53,054 bases of DNA from Ichthyophonus hoferi. Taxonomy: Eukaryota; Opisthokonta; Ichthyosporea; Ichthyophonida; Ichthyophonidae. Of this stretch, positions 37,815-53,054 are shown piece after piece. Position 1 is the first letter of the stretch; the number at the start of each line of letters is the position of its first letter. Below the pieces are notes generated by a model. The model was given only the letters and a program-made list of their open reading frames with translations. It ran no database searches and was not told the DNA's origin. The stretch lies in NCBI GenBank assembly GCA_002751075.1, contig NAOQ01000306.1, positions 27,933-80,986 on the forward strand, in the 5' to 3' direction. The position numbers were made by a program, and so were the translations under genes.

Positions 37815-40800
37815 GTATCTTACATGCTTTTAAGAATACCATAGAACTGTAGATGCTGGCATCGTTCATCCTGATTGGCCCATATTCATAGGTAAGTTGA
37901 TGATTGCATCTTATATGATAACCTTCTGGACTACCACTCACATGCATACTATTCTACGATCATACTATGATAATATTATATATACATATTATTATACATA
38001 CATGCATACATAATATCATTCATACAATTACCTTATATAGAGTAGCCAATACACGTGACCTCTGGGGCCCAGCCGAAGCCAAGATCGCACAGTTAAGGGC
38101 ATGGGTGAGTGACGTCATTCTATCGTCATCATCGACTACATAAGATAGCTCATAATAGCGCTGTGCTGCCTCTAGGAACTTGCGACGATGGTCTAGAATA
38201 CGTGCATAGGTTACCTAGGGAATAGTAGGTCAGGGTAGAATAAGGGTAGAGTAGGGATAGGGTAGGGATAGAGTACGGATAGGATAGGAATAGAGTACGG
38301 ATAGGATAGGGATAGAGTACGGATAGGGTAGGGGTAGGGTAGGAATATAGTATGCATAGGGTAGGGATAGGGTAGGAATATAGTAGGCATAGGGTAGGCA
38401 TAGGGTAGCAATATAGTAGGCATAGGGTAGGAATAGGGTAGGAATATAGTAGGCATAGGGTAGGCATAGGGTAGGAATATAATAGGCATAGGGTAGGCAT
38501 AGGGTAAGAATATAGTAGGCATAGGGTAGGCATAGGGTAGGAATATAGTAGGCATAGGGTGGGCATAGGGCAGGAATATAGTAGGCATAGGGTAGAAATA
38601 TATATCTCGTCCAATCATAAACATCCCTTATCCATGTCAAGAGTAAGCAACCAATGGGCTCTTATTACTTTGTAAAATATTCCTAGTAAAACTGCACAAA
38701 TATACGTAAAAAAAAATAAAAAATAAAAAATTCAATGGTAAACCCCTGACAAATAAATAAACAGCTACACATATACTCTTCCTTCTATCCATCTATGCCT
38801 ATCTCTACAAGGAATACCACCACCTTAACCAATCACCAGCTATCTTTCCCGCCAATCATTGAGGGGTAGATCCAACCCCTATTGGGCATATCTCTATTAC
38901 ATGTATGTTTAATATGCTTCTCTCCCCTTCCTCCTTCTCTCTCTTTTACACATACACACCTTATGTTTTAGTTTTAGCCTGGGGTCTGTGGCATCAGGAG
39001 CTATAGCTGCGGCTCTATTCAAGTAGGCCTCAGCCTGTAGGGGGTGTGGGGAAGGTCCTTAGTGAAATTCCAGCCTGTTGTTAGAGTGTAGCCCTTTTCT
39101 ACTACAAGGTAAGGGAAATGAAAATAAAAATGAGGGGGCTTCTTAATGTTAAGTTTAGACAGATGTTGGGGCTTGATTAATAACTAGGGCTGGAAGACTC
39201 GTGTAATTGTATTTAAATCACATTTTCATTCCTTAAAAGAGAGAAATACAATTGATGTGTGATTAAACACCAACGGTGGCCATCGATTAAAATATTTCAT
39301 AGTGGCAATTAACTATATATATGAATATATAATATATACATTATAACTGGCCCTTCCCCAATCACCCACACAATATATAACAAGGGCCCACTAGTATATC
39401 TAGTATAATATATATATATAGCATACCTGTACGTTCTCCTCGTCCTCCAGATACAGTTGGGATATTTTAAGATATATCTCTAGCTTGGTGTCCATACTGA
39501 CCTGTCTGTGGGGGTTACACTGTGGGGTTAGTATAGTATAGGTAGAGCAGATGGGGGAGAGGATGAGAGAGGGATAGAAAGAAAGAGGGAAAAGGAAAGA
39601 GGGATGGAAAGGGGGATGGAGAAAGTGGGTGGGTAAGTGGGAGGTATGCATTTGTGAATAGATTAATATATCTCTATTAATACAACGACAGCTCCTATGC
39701 ATATATACTTACATTAACGTAAACTCCCCCCTATCCCCACCCCTGCCTCCCTCTAATCATCTACTACCCCTACATCTACATATGGTCTATATTAACTAGA
39801 TCACACACTATATATAGGTACCTGTGACTTGATTCTAGAGGTATCGCTATAAGTACACGGGCCGATTCGGCCCAGTTTTCCTCCTCTTCGTACTGGTGGG
39901 CTAGGGCCATGCGTATTTCAGATACCTATATATATAGATATAGGTATAGATATAGGTATATGTGCGTATATGTAGAAATAGTTATATAGGTATGTATATG
40001 GTAGGTATATAAGTAGGTATATATGTAGGTATATATGTAGGTATATAGGTAGGTATATATGTAGGTATATAGGTATATATATATGTATAAATATTTATAT
40101 AGGTACATATAGGTATATGTAGATATAGGTGGATATGGGTATAGGGGTATATATGCATGGTAATACATGTATACATCGATATATATATCTATCTCATATA
40201 GACATGGACCAATGCAATACGGAAAATACCTGATCTTCAAATGATACGACACGTGATTGGAGGCGATCTAGAGCATGCTGTGCCATTGACTTAAGAAGTG
40301 GGGAGGATAAAGAGGGTAAAAGATGTGCAAAATCACTAAAGAAGGGTCGGGAGACGGCAAGGGGGACATTCTCATTGGATACTGGGAAGGGTGTAAATAA
40401 AGTTATATAACTGCATGATTATCTTTATAAGTATGTACATTGGTGGATACCTATATATTTATATGTGTATAGAGGAACAATAGTTACGTTTATGGTGGGT
40501 TAAAGGTGTGTTATGTCTATATATATCAAAGTATAAATCCATATGGTATATATATGTAGCCAGGTATGTGTGAGAATGTATTCAAGCCAGAAGTCATAAG
40601 TCCCAATTATTGAAGACTTTAGCATTAATGAATACCTTTTCCCTCCCATTGTGACTATATTATATGATATATAATAGAGAACACCGTGTTTATTCCGTGT
40701 TATTTATATATATTAAAGTAGCAGTAAACCAATCCTACACATATAATAAAAATACTAGTTTTTTTAAAATAATAAAAAAAAACAATAGAAGAAGCGGCTA

Positions 40801-41299
40801 GTTGCCAGGCTAAAAAAGAGAAGGAAAGAGAAGAAATGCCAGATATTAGTATATATAAATATATATGTGAATGTGATATAACCAGGAAACAAATAATAAA
40901 CTTGGCCTTTATTATTCCTTTACTAGTATAAATAAAACTTAATAACATGTTCTTATATATTACCACCGCCCCTTGCCCCCTCTTCCCCTCTCCTTGTATT
41001 AATCACACCTAACAACATCCATACATATACAAATACATACTTACATACCTATACATTATACATATACATAAGCATACATACATAAATGAACATACACGTA
41101 CCTATACACATACCCATATACACATACAATTGCACCTCTTCTCACCAATATCTATCAAGGCAATCATCAATGGCCCACTTGTCTCGCCAGGCACGGCAGC
41201 TATTTGAAGTAACACCTGTTTATAATGAACTGACTTCTCCGATGCGGTGGTTAGCCGCGATACTGCCTCTACCTGCCTCTCCAACCAGTGAATATCCAT
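34988..41299 (-). CDS. CSN4: COP9 signalosome complex subunit 4
   Basis: Exons in transcript order: 41146-41299, 40230-40381, 39822-39925, 39427-39505, 38960-39034, 38032-38214, 37824-37870, 37414-37499, 36732-36847, 35630-35717 and 34988-35109. Phases agree throughout and give 401 residues, against 406 in human CSN4. The signalosome removes NEDD8 from cullins and so controls cullin-RING ubiquitin ligases; CSN4 is a PCI-domain scaffold subunit next to the CSN5-CSN6 pair. Diagnostic matches include [87 protein letters not shown] and [18 protein letters not shown]. The last two belong to the C-terminal PCI winged-helix region. The N-terminal helical repeats are more diverged. The intron after exon 9 contains a 54-base gap. 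Confidence 0.95.
36351..36404. other. assembly gap of 54 N in a CSN4 intron
   Basis: The run of unknown bases lies between CSN4 exons 9 and 10. The sequence on the two sides is not duplicated. Confidence 0.95.
37750..37815 (+). repeat. (AAT)n microsatellite in a CSN4 intron
   Basis: About 20 near-perfect AAT triplets end about 10 bases from the donor of CSN4 exon 7. This is a likely polymorphic site. Confidence 0.9.
38222..38605 (+). repeat. GGGTAGG/ATAGG minisatellite in CSN4 intron
   Basis: About 380 bases are built from units such as GGAATATAGTAGGCATAG and GGTAGGCATAGG, with a higher-order period near 33. The array lies in the intron between CSN4 exons 5 and 6 and starts only 8 bases from the acceptor of exon 6. 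On the transcript strand it is pyrimidine-rich (CCCTATGCCTACC). All three minus-strand frames stay open over it because the unit lacks stops; I treat those as artefacts. The left end carries four close GGG runs (38,244-38,267), enough for a G-quadruplex. Confidence 0.9.
39926..40180 (+). repeat. TATAGGTA-type tandem repeat in CSN4 intron
   Basis: Degenerate TATAGGTA/TATATGTAGG units fill most of the intron between CSN4 exons 2 and 3. They run up to the acceptor of exon 3, so the usual polypyrimidine tract is replaced by TA-rich repeat. Confidence 0.8.
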
Positions 41300-43426
41300 G
41301 GTTATTACACACTAATATATTAATATATGTATATAGGTATTCCTGTTATTATCCTCTAATATACTACTAGAGGTATTGTTGTTGTGTTTTTCATGTTTTT
41401 CTTTTGTTTACTTAGAAATATTTTGATTTATGTTTGAATTATACGATCAATTTCGGCCGAAATTGAATATTAAAGCATTGGACCCCCTTGCCAGGCTAAT
41501 ATATATATATAAATAGAAATATCATACCTTCATGGCCGGAATTACCATAATATTGTAATATGGCACTATGAGCCAAACTAATGCCTTAGTCCTAGACTAT
41601 TAATGTGTATTTTCATTCTTACTGCTATATTTAGATACATCATCAATTAATCTATTAATCGGCGATTAAAAAAAACATTTGCGATTGATCGATGACATAT
41701 ACATGACTACTTAAATGTTATATTTACCATATTGTAATCAGTAAATCTTACTCTCCTGTACATTGACTAATTGTGCTATCCTTTAATAAATAAATAATAT
41801 TTTTATTATTAATAATTATTTGTACTTTAATAATAATAAAAGTACAATATACTACAAATACATTACAATTTGTATCTAATCTAACTAACCTCTAATGTAA
41901 ATCATACCAATTAATCAGTGATTAATCTATAATGATCGCGCCTTCTACCTTAGGATATATAAATTTACCCTCTATCCTCTATGGCATGTACCATCCAGCC
42001 CTTTTTATTACGTTACCCCACTTCCTGTCTCTCTATAGCTAGTTATTATATATTCTTACCTTATATTGTTTTATTTATTCTAACACGGAAAGTTTATCTT
42101 TTCTACTAGTTCTCATACTTGCGAAGTAGTCACTAATTATCCACACCCCTTTCTCTATTACCTGGTTTTTGTATTATTAGGTATGTTGCAATGATTATTC
42201 AAGTTCTTTCGTGTTCTATATTTCATCCTCCTCTTTCTTGTTCTGTTTTACAAATAATTTTCCTTTGCCCTTCCCCTGCCTATATAGTCTTTGATGTCTT
42301 CGCATATCGTTGTCATAAAATTTCCAAGCATAATAGCTAGCATTATGTGCTTGTTCTTTTTTTATCCCTGCTATAGCTTAAAGTTATTACACACAGCCTT
42401 ATCGACTCCATTTTCCTATACTCTTTCTTATTTCCTTCCCTCTCGTCTTTCCAATCCTTATTTCGTCTCTTCTCCGCTCCCTTATTAATTTTTATTTTTT
42501 TTTATTGTTTTTTATTATTTTTGTTTCTTTTTTATTTGCTGATTATTTTTTCCTTGTCTAAAACTGAGGCTCTTATTGGTTGTATACCTATAACTGCTAT
42601 AAATCATAGCACGTTTTCTTTCATTTATACCTCACTCTATTAAAATACGATTGGTGTTGTCATAGAAATAATGGCACGGTAGTGTTGATGTGTCTATATA
42701 TAATTGTATCCAGCCATCATAGTTGGAAAGAAAAAAGAAAAAGAAAAAGACATTGAAATAGAATCAGAAATTATTCAAATTTCAACCTTATCTTGTGGTT
42801 AGTTACTATTTTATGGCCTTCTGGTTATATGCCGCCCCGATTTTCCTCCTCACATGACCTTTAAAGAGTGTAATAATATAAAAGGACAGATATATATATA
42901 TATATATTGTGGTGTGTAATAGTAGACAGCTGCACTACTACATAATCTTGTGCCCCTGTGCCCCTTTCTCTCTCGATTTATCTTTATATCCCTCTCTCCC
43001 TCTCCCTCTCTCTCTATCTTTCTCTTTTTCCTCTTATTCTCCTTCCTATGTATAGACTCCCTGGCCAACTGTTTTGTGTCTTCATATATATTTATATATA
43101 TACCTCTCCATATAACCATCTAATTAATATACGAAGTTTGTGATTGGCTTATAGATAAAAAAGAGTACTGTACCCACCAATCATGGAAGGGCATTACAAT
43201 CATTACAATCATGGGGTAATGTGGTGCTACCATGACAACTATTGGGGCAACATTATCTAGGAATAGAACTAGAAGTATAGTACAATATAATTTAGTAGTT
43301 TACCCACAAAGTATTTTAATTTTTTTCATAGGTGATGCTTAGTAAAATGAAATGGTGTGATTGAAAATTCTGGCCCAATCATACACGACATTTATATTTT
43401 ACATTGATACACACCATATCTGACCT
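41300..43426. promoter_or_regulatory. head-to-head spacer between CSN4 and PSMB5
   Basis: About 2.1 kb separate the two divergent start codons, so both promoters should lie here. It holds CCAATCA/TGATTGG-type sites near 42,648, 43,142, 43,175 and 43,374, an (AT)n run at 42,891-42,906 and a CT-rich tract at about 42,961-43,050. I see no coding exon, though untranslated first exons could be present. Confidence 0.4.
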
Positions 43427-47258
<3,832 letters not shown>

Positions 47259-48319
47259 ACATGGCCTGCTATTGCTAGGACTAGAGGCTTAATGTGCTAG
47301 TGTTTCAATAGCCTTTAGGCCTTGTAGTGTAGTGTGGGTTCATTATTTATTGAAAAATAGCAATTGATTGACGATTAAAACCTAATTTTTGCTATTAATC
47401 TACGATTAATAACTGTAGATCGTATTTTAATTGCATTATTTCATTGGTCCGTATTAAACTTGTAACCCTCAGTATGTGTGCAATGAATGGTTTTGTTATA
47501 GTCAATTGAGTAGGTAGATACACATGGTGTAATATTGGTCTGTGTACAGTAAGCCCGGTCCTATCTTATTATACCTACATATATATCCCTCTACTATTTT
47601 CTTATTAATACTATGTTATATGGTTGTTGTATACCCGTTAATTAATTCTAATAGATTATTATATAGTTGGTGGTACGCTATCCATGGATAGTCCTCAAAA
47701 TCATCTATGTTTTTTCTTGGCTAGTGTTGATCGTAAATGTTACCCGCACCAATAGGATTTCAGATTGTTTATTACAATAATTTGTAGTTATTACCGGCCT
47801 TTATAAAACCAAAACCGAATTTTATGTAGTAGCCTTGCAATAAGAAAATGAATTTATGCTACTAGGTGAGACACCATATAGAGTGGAGGCATTCAACCAA
47901 AATGTTGAGTGCAAACCTTGATTATAAGTTTGGTGGTTGATGGAGTTATTATTGTTAATTAGTGCAAATGAATTAGCAGTTTTGATTGGAATCTAGTCTC
48001 TGACCTTACATGTAACGCTATAAACAAAGTTACTGATTATATATATTGAGTGGCCAAAGTTCACATTGTGTGATAATCAGTTTCAAATGGCATGTTTAGC
48101 AACTGGAGGCTTAGTACCATTGTGCTTTGGTTACACTTGCGATTTTATTTTGAAAGGATAGCAATTAATGTAAGTATATAATATTTGATTTTAAACAATT
48201 CGGAACTGGTATGATGGGACTCTTAAGAGTGCCTGTATAGTAAATGTAGTTACCCTTCTGAGACAGGCCATACTAATCTCCAAGTATATATATACTAATA
48301 ATTTAGATATATTGTACAG
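47259..48319. other. spacer between PSMB5 and tRNA-Glu
   Basis: About 1 kb of AT-rich DNA with the PSMB5 3-prime UTR. I saw no canonical AATAAA close to the stop codon and recognised no other feature. Confidence 0.5.
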
Positions 48320-48391
48320 TCCGAATTGGTCTAGCGGTTAGGATTCCACGCTTTCACCGTGGCGGCCGGGGTTCGACACCCCGATTCGGAG
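48320..48391 (+). tRNA. tRNA-Glu (anticodon UUC)
   Basis: The acceptor stem TCCGAAT pairs perfectly with ATTCGGA, followed by discriminator G at 48,391. The anticodon arm CCACG-CTTTCAC-CGTGG shows anticodon TTC at 48,353-48,355. The D arm holds the A box (TGGTCTAGCGG), and the T arm holds GGTTCGACACC as the B box. No intron is present, and CCA is not encoded, as expected in eukaryotes. The general sequence is typical of eukaryotic tRNA-Glu. Confidence 0.97.
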
Positions 48392-48392
48392 T

Positions 48393-48400
48393 ATTTTTAA
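48393..48400 (+). terminator. RNA polymerase III terminator after tRNA-Glu
   Basis: A run of five T (within GTATTTTTAATT) lies just after the tRNA, the usual pol III stop signal. Confidence 0.6.
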
Positions 48401-48910
48401 TTCTTGCTGCAATTTATTATTATTCATCAATATCTTGTGTTGTTTTCACAAAACTAGGTATGGAAATTTATGGCAACCACCAAAAAAAAAATTTAAATGG
48501 CAATCCTTACGGTCTGTTCTGAAATATAATATCCATTATTTTATTGCTGTAAGCCCGCGCTCATATCCAGTGTCAGCTGCAATGGCTATAGTTGTAGTTG
48601 AAGAGGATGTAAAATGGATACACCTGCACAGACATACTCGCATACTCATCCATTCACATATTTTCTTTTACTTTCTTTTTCTTTTTATTCTTGCCGTTGT
48701 AGATTATACACTATAACCCAATCATCAGTCTTCATTTTGAGGCATTAGCAATTCAACCGAAATTCACTCAGACTAGATTGAGAACAATTTGAAATTGCTG
48801 GCTTGAAATGAGGGACAACATTGTTAGACTCTGTGTCACTTCCTATAAATAAAGCGCCCGGTGACTCTGCTTATAAAGATCATTTGATGATGTCAGGCTG
48901 AGGAGCTAGG

Positions 48911-51900
48911 TTAAACCAGCAGGGAGCGAAATTTATCGGGAAGATAAATATCTACTAGCATAAACAAAGACACAGCTAATAATGCCTCTACTTCCACTTT
49001 TACTCCCCCTTCCAGCATTCTATTAACTTCCGCGTCGTACTGTGAGAAAAGAAGTAAAATAAAGTAAAAATTCAAGAAAAAAAAAGGAGAATAGCAACAG
49101 GTTGTGTTGTGTTGGGGATAAAATGTAAAATGGGCAGAATAAGAAAATGATATGATATAATAGTAGGCACGAAAAGGAAAGAAACAATAGGGTGTCAATT
49201 AGCCATATTGATGTTGTTCTGGGGTTATTTAAGAACCATAATAGGAGACTAGTGTATAATGTAGGTGGTGATGACCCTAGAAGACCAAAAATGATCTATA
49301 TAGAAAGGGGTCTATCTTATATGAATATTTCCCATTTATTTAACAATAGATTAGGAGGGGCCATTCAAGAGGAGCAAAGGTAGGATATGATACACAAGAA
49401 GAGAAGGTGTATCCTCTTTAAGACAACACTGATAATTGCTTTAACCATAGAGCAGTTAGAATTAAGATGATATCTAACTAAATAAGACAAAAATGTTTAT
49501 TTGGAAACTGTAAGATCTTAAATGAAAAAACAAAAAGCTAGTGAGCTAAGCAAGCAGACACCTCTCTGTTTAGACCAAGCGAAGGAGCTTGAAGAAGATT
49601 TCTAGCGCGTTGTTTGTCTCTATCAGTAAGGGGGATATGGGTCTTGGATGGAATCTGATACCTAATGGTATGATGTGTCAGGAGAATATAGGTTGATTGC
49701 TCTTTCATTTAGTACAAGTATGTTGTCATGGTTCATTATCTTTCTTAGTGCATTTGTAAGTCGTTAAGATATTATCACAAGAAGAGATAAGTAGAGAAAT
49801 AGTTTATGTAAGTGTATATAAATAAATATGGCGCTGCAAGAAAGATAATGCGCATGTATACGTATGCTTGGGTATGTGGTGTATATAAATTGTTGTGTAT
49901 ATATAAGCAAACAAATAAAAAAGGAAAGAAAGTGTAGTGGCATAAGATAAGATAGCAAAATAAATGGAGACTATACTGCCGCATACACCTGATATTATTG
50001 GTTACGGTTATACCAATTGCAAACCTTTTCAGATCCATACTCCGTACTCCTAACCAATTAACAGCGGCTGGGGGCAATCCTTGGTGTTCGTGTGCTAGAC
50101 CCTATTGGTGGTTATTAATGACATTCCATGGTAAGTAAATAAAGTTGTTTCGTGGTATTCTATGATGGCTACTTTACTATTTGGGGTGATAATACCACAC
50201 CTGAGACAATGTAAGATATAGAAGAAAATATTGCATAGGGATATATTGATATAATCCTTAGTACGAATAAGAGTATTGGTATTAGGGTGTGAAGGGGTAT
50301 GTTAGTGTATGGCAATATATTCCCGGTAGGATGAATTCCTATCTACATGTATAAGCATATAGGCACGTGTACATGTGCATAAATATGTGTCTGTTACAGT
50401 AAGGAAGGGATGGTGCTATGGGCAGCTTATCAAAGAATGTGAGACGAATGATATGTTGATAAAAGTACATAAAGGCTATCTGAAAGGTCATGAGGTTAAG
50501 AGATAATTTAGGGTCAAAGAGGAAAGGGAGTGAATGAACAAGAAATATATGTAAAGGTAGAAGAGATAAGATTTAGTGAGTTGAGAGTAAGTACTGGGTA
50601 TATTCTAGAATAATAAGAAAAAAATCAATCAAAAAGGTTGGTCAGGAAATTAGGCTCCCGTATATACGCATACCCTTGAGCCGTATTTGTAGGTTAGCAT
50701 TATTTCTATGCCATACGGATCGTAATCAACCACAACATACACAGGAATTCGAAGTTGCTGCCATACACAACGTAGAAACCCTCGGGTAGCCAAATCTGGG
50801 TAACCCTTGCCCTGTGTGTTTGTATAGTGTACTGTCATTGTTTTATACATTTCCGCGTTTTTTTTTTTTTTCAATATTTTTGTTTTCAATCTTACCCTTG
50901 GTCTTAAGAGGCGGTTCGCCTAATCACTTTCACCCCATATTTACATACATAGATACTCATTAAAACTATTTGCTATTCCTTTTTCTTTTTTAATAATAAA
51001 AACAAAATTAATAGTTATCTTGGCTTATTAATCCCTATCAAAGTGTTTATAAAAAGGCGTTGACTGGGTATTTAAATAATTATAGAAAATAATACTAGGT
51101 AATAGAAGAATGTTAAAGGGATAAGATAGAGCCAAATAATAATTTAAAGAGAGCAAGGGGCCATATGAATTATGATAGGTGGAGGTAGGGAGGTGGGGGG
51201 CAATTCTGTGTAGTCATAGTGATTTAAATAGCAAAGATTTACATTAAATATATATAACGGTTGGTAAAAATGTGAAGCATGGAGTAAAAGAAGAATGTGG
51301 GAAATAGTGAAGCTATAACGGTGTTTTAAATTAATATCCAATGACGTTTTTATGCGATAGAATTGCACGGCTAGTAGAATGGGTGATACTTAGTTCAATT
51401 TATGATATCTTATACAAGCACAAGAGAGAGGGAGAAAGTATGTGAAGAAGATGAAAGCTTAAAATGAAAGGAACAAGGAGTTGCCAAAGTGATAAGGATA
51501 ACTGAGGAGAAATAGGTATAAGGTATAACACACTAGCAGTTTATACTGGCAATGAAGAAATGGAAATGGGGTCAAAGGAGAAAAGGACACATAATATGGA
51601 GGGTAGTTATGGAAAGAGGGTCAATAGAAAAATGGCAATGATATTTATCGTAAAAGCGGTGAAAGAGACAGTAACAGCAATGATAACAAGCAAAAATAAC
51701 ATGATCAATAATAACATTATCAATTATTACCGCACTGCAGTAAGTTTTATAACCATAACAATAACACTAACAACAATGATAATAATTATGAATAATACAG
51801 GGCCACTAACAGTGATCAATATAGCTGGAAAGCGCTCTGTGAATCCACTATCAATTAGATGGCGAAATATTGTTTCTTTCTCTACCACTAGAATAAACTG

Positions 51901-51917
51901 TGCGATCGTACTAACAC
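48911..51917 (-). CDS. SPO11: meiotic recombination protein SPO11 (C-terminal part)
   Basis: Exons in transcript order: 51811-51917, 50674-50811, 50025-50101, 49562-49661 and 48911-49039. Phases fit and give 182 residues to the stop. SPO11 makes the DNA double-strand breaks that start meiotic recombination and is related to topoisomerase VI subunit A. The Toprim metal-binding residues are present: Glu in ILVVEKETIF and the DxD in VVVDYDPYGIEIM. Other family blocks are GKGYPDLATR, YKYGS, VNWLGVRSMDLKR, IPLTDRDK and the end IYLPDKF. Human SPO11 has EKDATF, GKGVPDLNTR, VDADPHGIEIMCIYKYGS and WLGLLPSDLKR at the same places. The exon with the catalytic Tyr was not found up to 53,054, so it probably lies beyond the right edge. 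The start is therefore open. Confidence 0.88.
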
Positions 51918-52216
51918 CTGTTTAGGTAAAATGTTTGCATATATATGGGTGTGGGTTGGATTATGTGTGTGAGTAGATGGGTGGGTGAATTGTCAAAAAA
52001 TATGTAGATTCATATATATATAACTTGTATAGAGATGTATTTAGTTAAATGTATATGTGAATCGACACAGCATACCTCTATACTTTTTCTTTAAAGTAAA
52101 TGATTATAAAATATATGAGACCATTATATTTGTGAGAATTTATATGTAATGTAATATTAATGCTCACATGATTTATCTGGTATGCTAAACCACCGTCATT
52201 TTTTTCCTTAGACCCT

Positions 52217-52324
52217 GAGATGCTTGAAGATAAACCCCTTAATAGTCATGGTATTACAGGTTCTAATTTCCCTTCTCTCTCAGTACATGATCTCTTTCTA
52301 GCAAGGCGCACTTTTCTTTTATAA
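52217..52324 (+). other. possible plus-strand terminal exon
   Basis: A TTTTTTCCTTAG acceptor is followed by an open frame DPEMLEDKPLNSHGITG and onward to a TAA at 52,322. The peptide looks protein-like but I recognise no family. It lies upstream of the visible SPO11 exons on the opposite strand, so it may be chance. Confidence 0.15.
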
Positions 52325-53054
52325 ACTATAAATTCTATCAAAATAAGATTGTTGAATACCCTTTAAAAAAAAACGTTACAAAGAATCATTAAAATCTAGA
52401 TTGTGCAGTTTCCCCAACAACAACTGCCTAACCCTGGCCTTACCTACCATCTAATAATTTCTAATGGGGTGTGGAATGTTTCTATTCCAACTCCTGTGTC
52501 CTTCTGATAGACTTATTGGGATTGGGTCTTATTTCCAGAAGTTATTACTAAACTAGAATATATGGCGGAAGATTCCCACTTCCCCCCTCCCCCTGCCGCC
52601 TCTGAATTATAACTTCAAAACAAATATAATCGTTCCTATGGATATAAGTATTCCTTTCTCTTATACCCTAGACATCAATCCCCCCTGATCCCCTCTTGAT
52701 CTACCACTTTCTATTTAAGAGTATTTCTCAAAACCTTTTCTAATCATATGCTACCTACCTATTAACGCTGATAGTTAAAAAAAAATGGTTAGTGATTCTA
52801 CCTTTATAATATCAGCCTATTAAATGTGGCAAATGAAGCCTAAATTGGATATCTATCTGCCCTGTAAGCCAGTCTCAAATCATTACTTTAAGGTATGAAA
52901 AGAATAATTGTGGGCTTTACCTGTGATTTTTCTTGTTTCTACTGGCACTAAGCTCCCCTGCTGTTTAGGACATCATAATGATTAGTAGCAAGACAGGCCC
53001 AGGGGAAGGGAGGAGAGGAAAAGGGGCTAGGGATATATGCAAATATATCGTATA
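52325..53054. other. right edge, nothing recognised
   Basis: I searched the minus strand here for the SPO11 Tyr exon and the GNL/DG block and did not find them. No other gene was recognised. Confidence 0.4.

Noticed and set aside
38150-38640. Three overlapping long minus-strand open frames of 136-154 codons, rich in Pro, Tyr and Leu
   Set aside because: They read through a minisatellite whose unit lacks stop codons in every frame. Only the 38,032-38,214 part is CSN4 coding sequence.
39926-40252. Tyr/Ile/Thr-rich open frames on the minus strand
   Set aside because: They are translations of a TATAGGTA tandem repeat in a CSN4 intron.
48435-48716. 93-codon plus-strand open frame after the tRNA
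   Set aside because: It has no family resemblance, no splice partner and a composition typical of AT-rich non-coding DNA.
50000-50025. Longer version of SPO11 exon 3 ending at the AG|GTGTAT donor near 49,987
   Set aside because: It would add 13 residues absent from the family. The AAAAG|GTTTGC donor gives DLKRYQIPSKTHIPLT, which aligns with human SPO11 without a gap.
51560-51925. 121-codon plus-strand open frame
   Set aside because: The conserved SPO11 exon lies on the opposite strand of the same DNA, and the plus-strand peptide resembles no known family.

Overview
The window is nuclear DNA from an intron-rich eukaryote, about two-thirds A+T, read with the standard genetic code (all three stop codons close genes). 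Every recognisable protein gene is split by GT-AG introns of roughly 50 to 1,100 bases. The gene set is a LRR-PP2C phosphatase, a synaptobrevin-type R-SNARE, COP9 signalosome subunit 4, proteasome beta5, SPO11 and a PAN3-like zinc finger. Together with long, microsatellite-filled introns and a copia-type element, this suggests an animal or a close unicellular relative. I cannot name the species. I joined exons by hand, using homology, splice consensus and codon phase.

Layout. 1-18,000 is gene-poor. It holds a minus-strand CCCH exon resembling the N-terminus of PAN3 (1,227-1,377), a decayed Ty1/copia element in minus orientation (about 4,600-9,900), an LTR-like piece near 10 kb, a possible RA-domain exon (12,341-12,570), and a diverged direct repeat (14,761-15,105 and 15,697-16,070). 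A plausible two-exon gene for a 62-residue protein lies around and between the repeat copies (minus, 17,162 to 15,336). 18,000-51,900 is gene-rich: LRR-PP2C phosphatase (+, 18,029-29,069, 18 exons plus a possible cassette exon), VAMP (+, 30,898-33,857), CSN4 (-, 41,299-34,988, 11 exons), PSMB5 (+, 43,427-47,258, 8 exons), tRNA-Glu(UUC) (+, 48,320-48,391) and SPO11 (-, 51,917-48,911, C-terminal part). VAMP and CSN4 are tail to tail, CSN4 and PSMB5 head to head across about 2.1 kb, and PSMB5 and SPO11 tail to tail with the tRNA between them.

These are unrelated housekeeping genes, not a pathway cluster. CSN4 and PSMB5 both belong to the ubiquitin-proteasome system, and their head-to-head layout would allow shared promoter sequence, but nothing here proves co-regulation.

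The items most worth a second look are: the phosphatase, which lacks a PH domain but keeps the PP2C metal-binding acidic residues usually degraded in animal PHLPP; its in-frame 111-base cassette exon, whose peptide resembles the beta strand of the next exon; the very dense scatter of CCAATCA/TGATTGG across introns and spacers; and an exact 132-base duplication on both sides of an assembly gap inside the phosphatase gene. I did not find a new multi-gene system.
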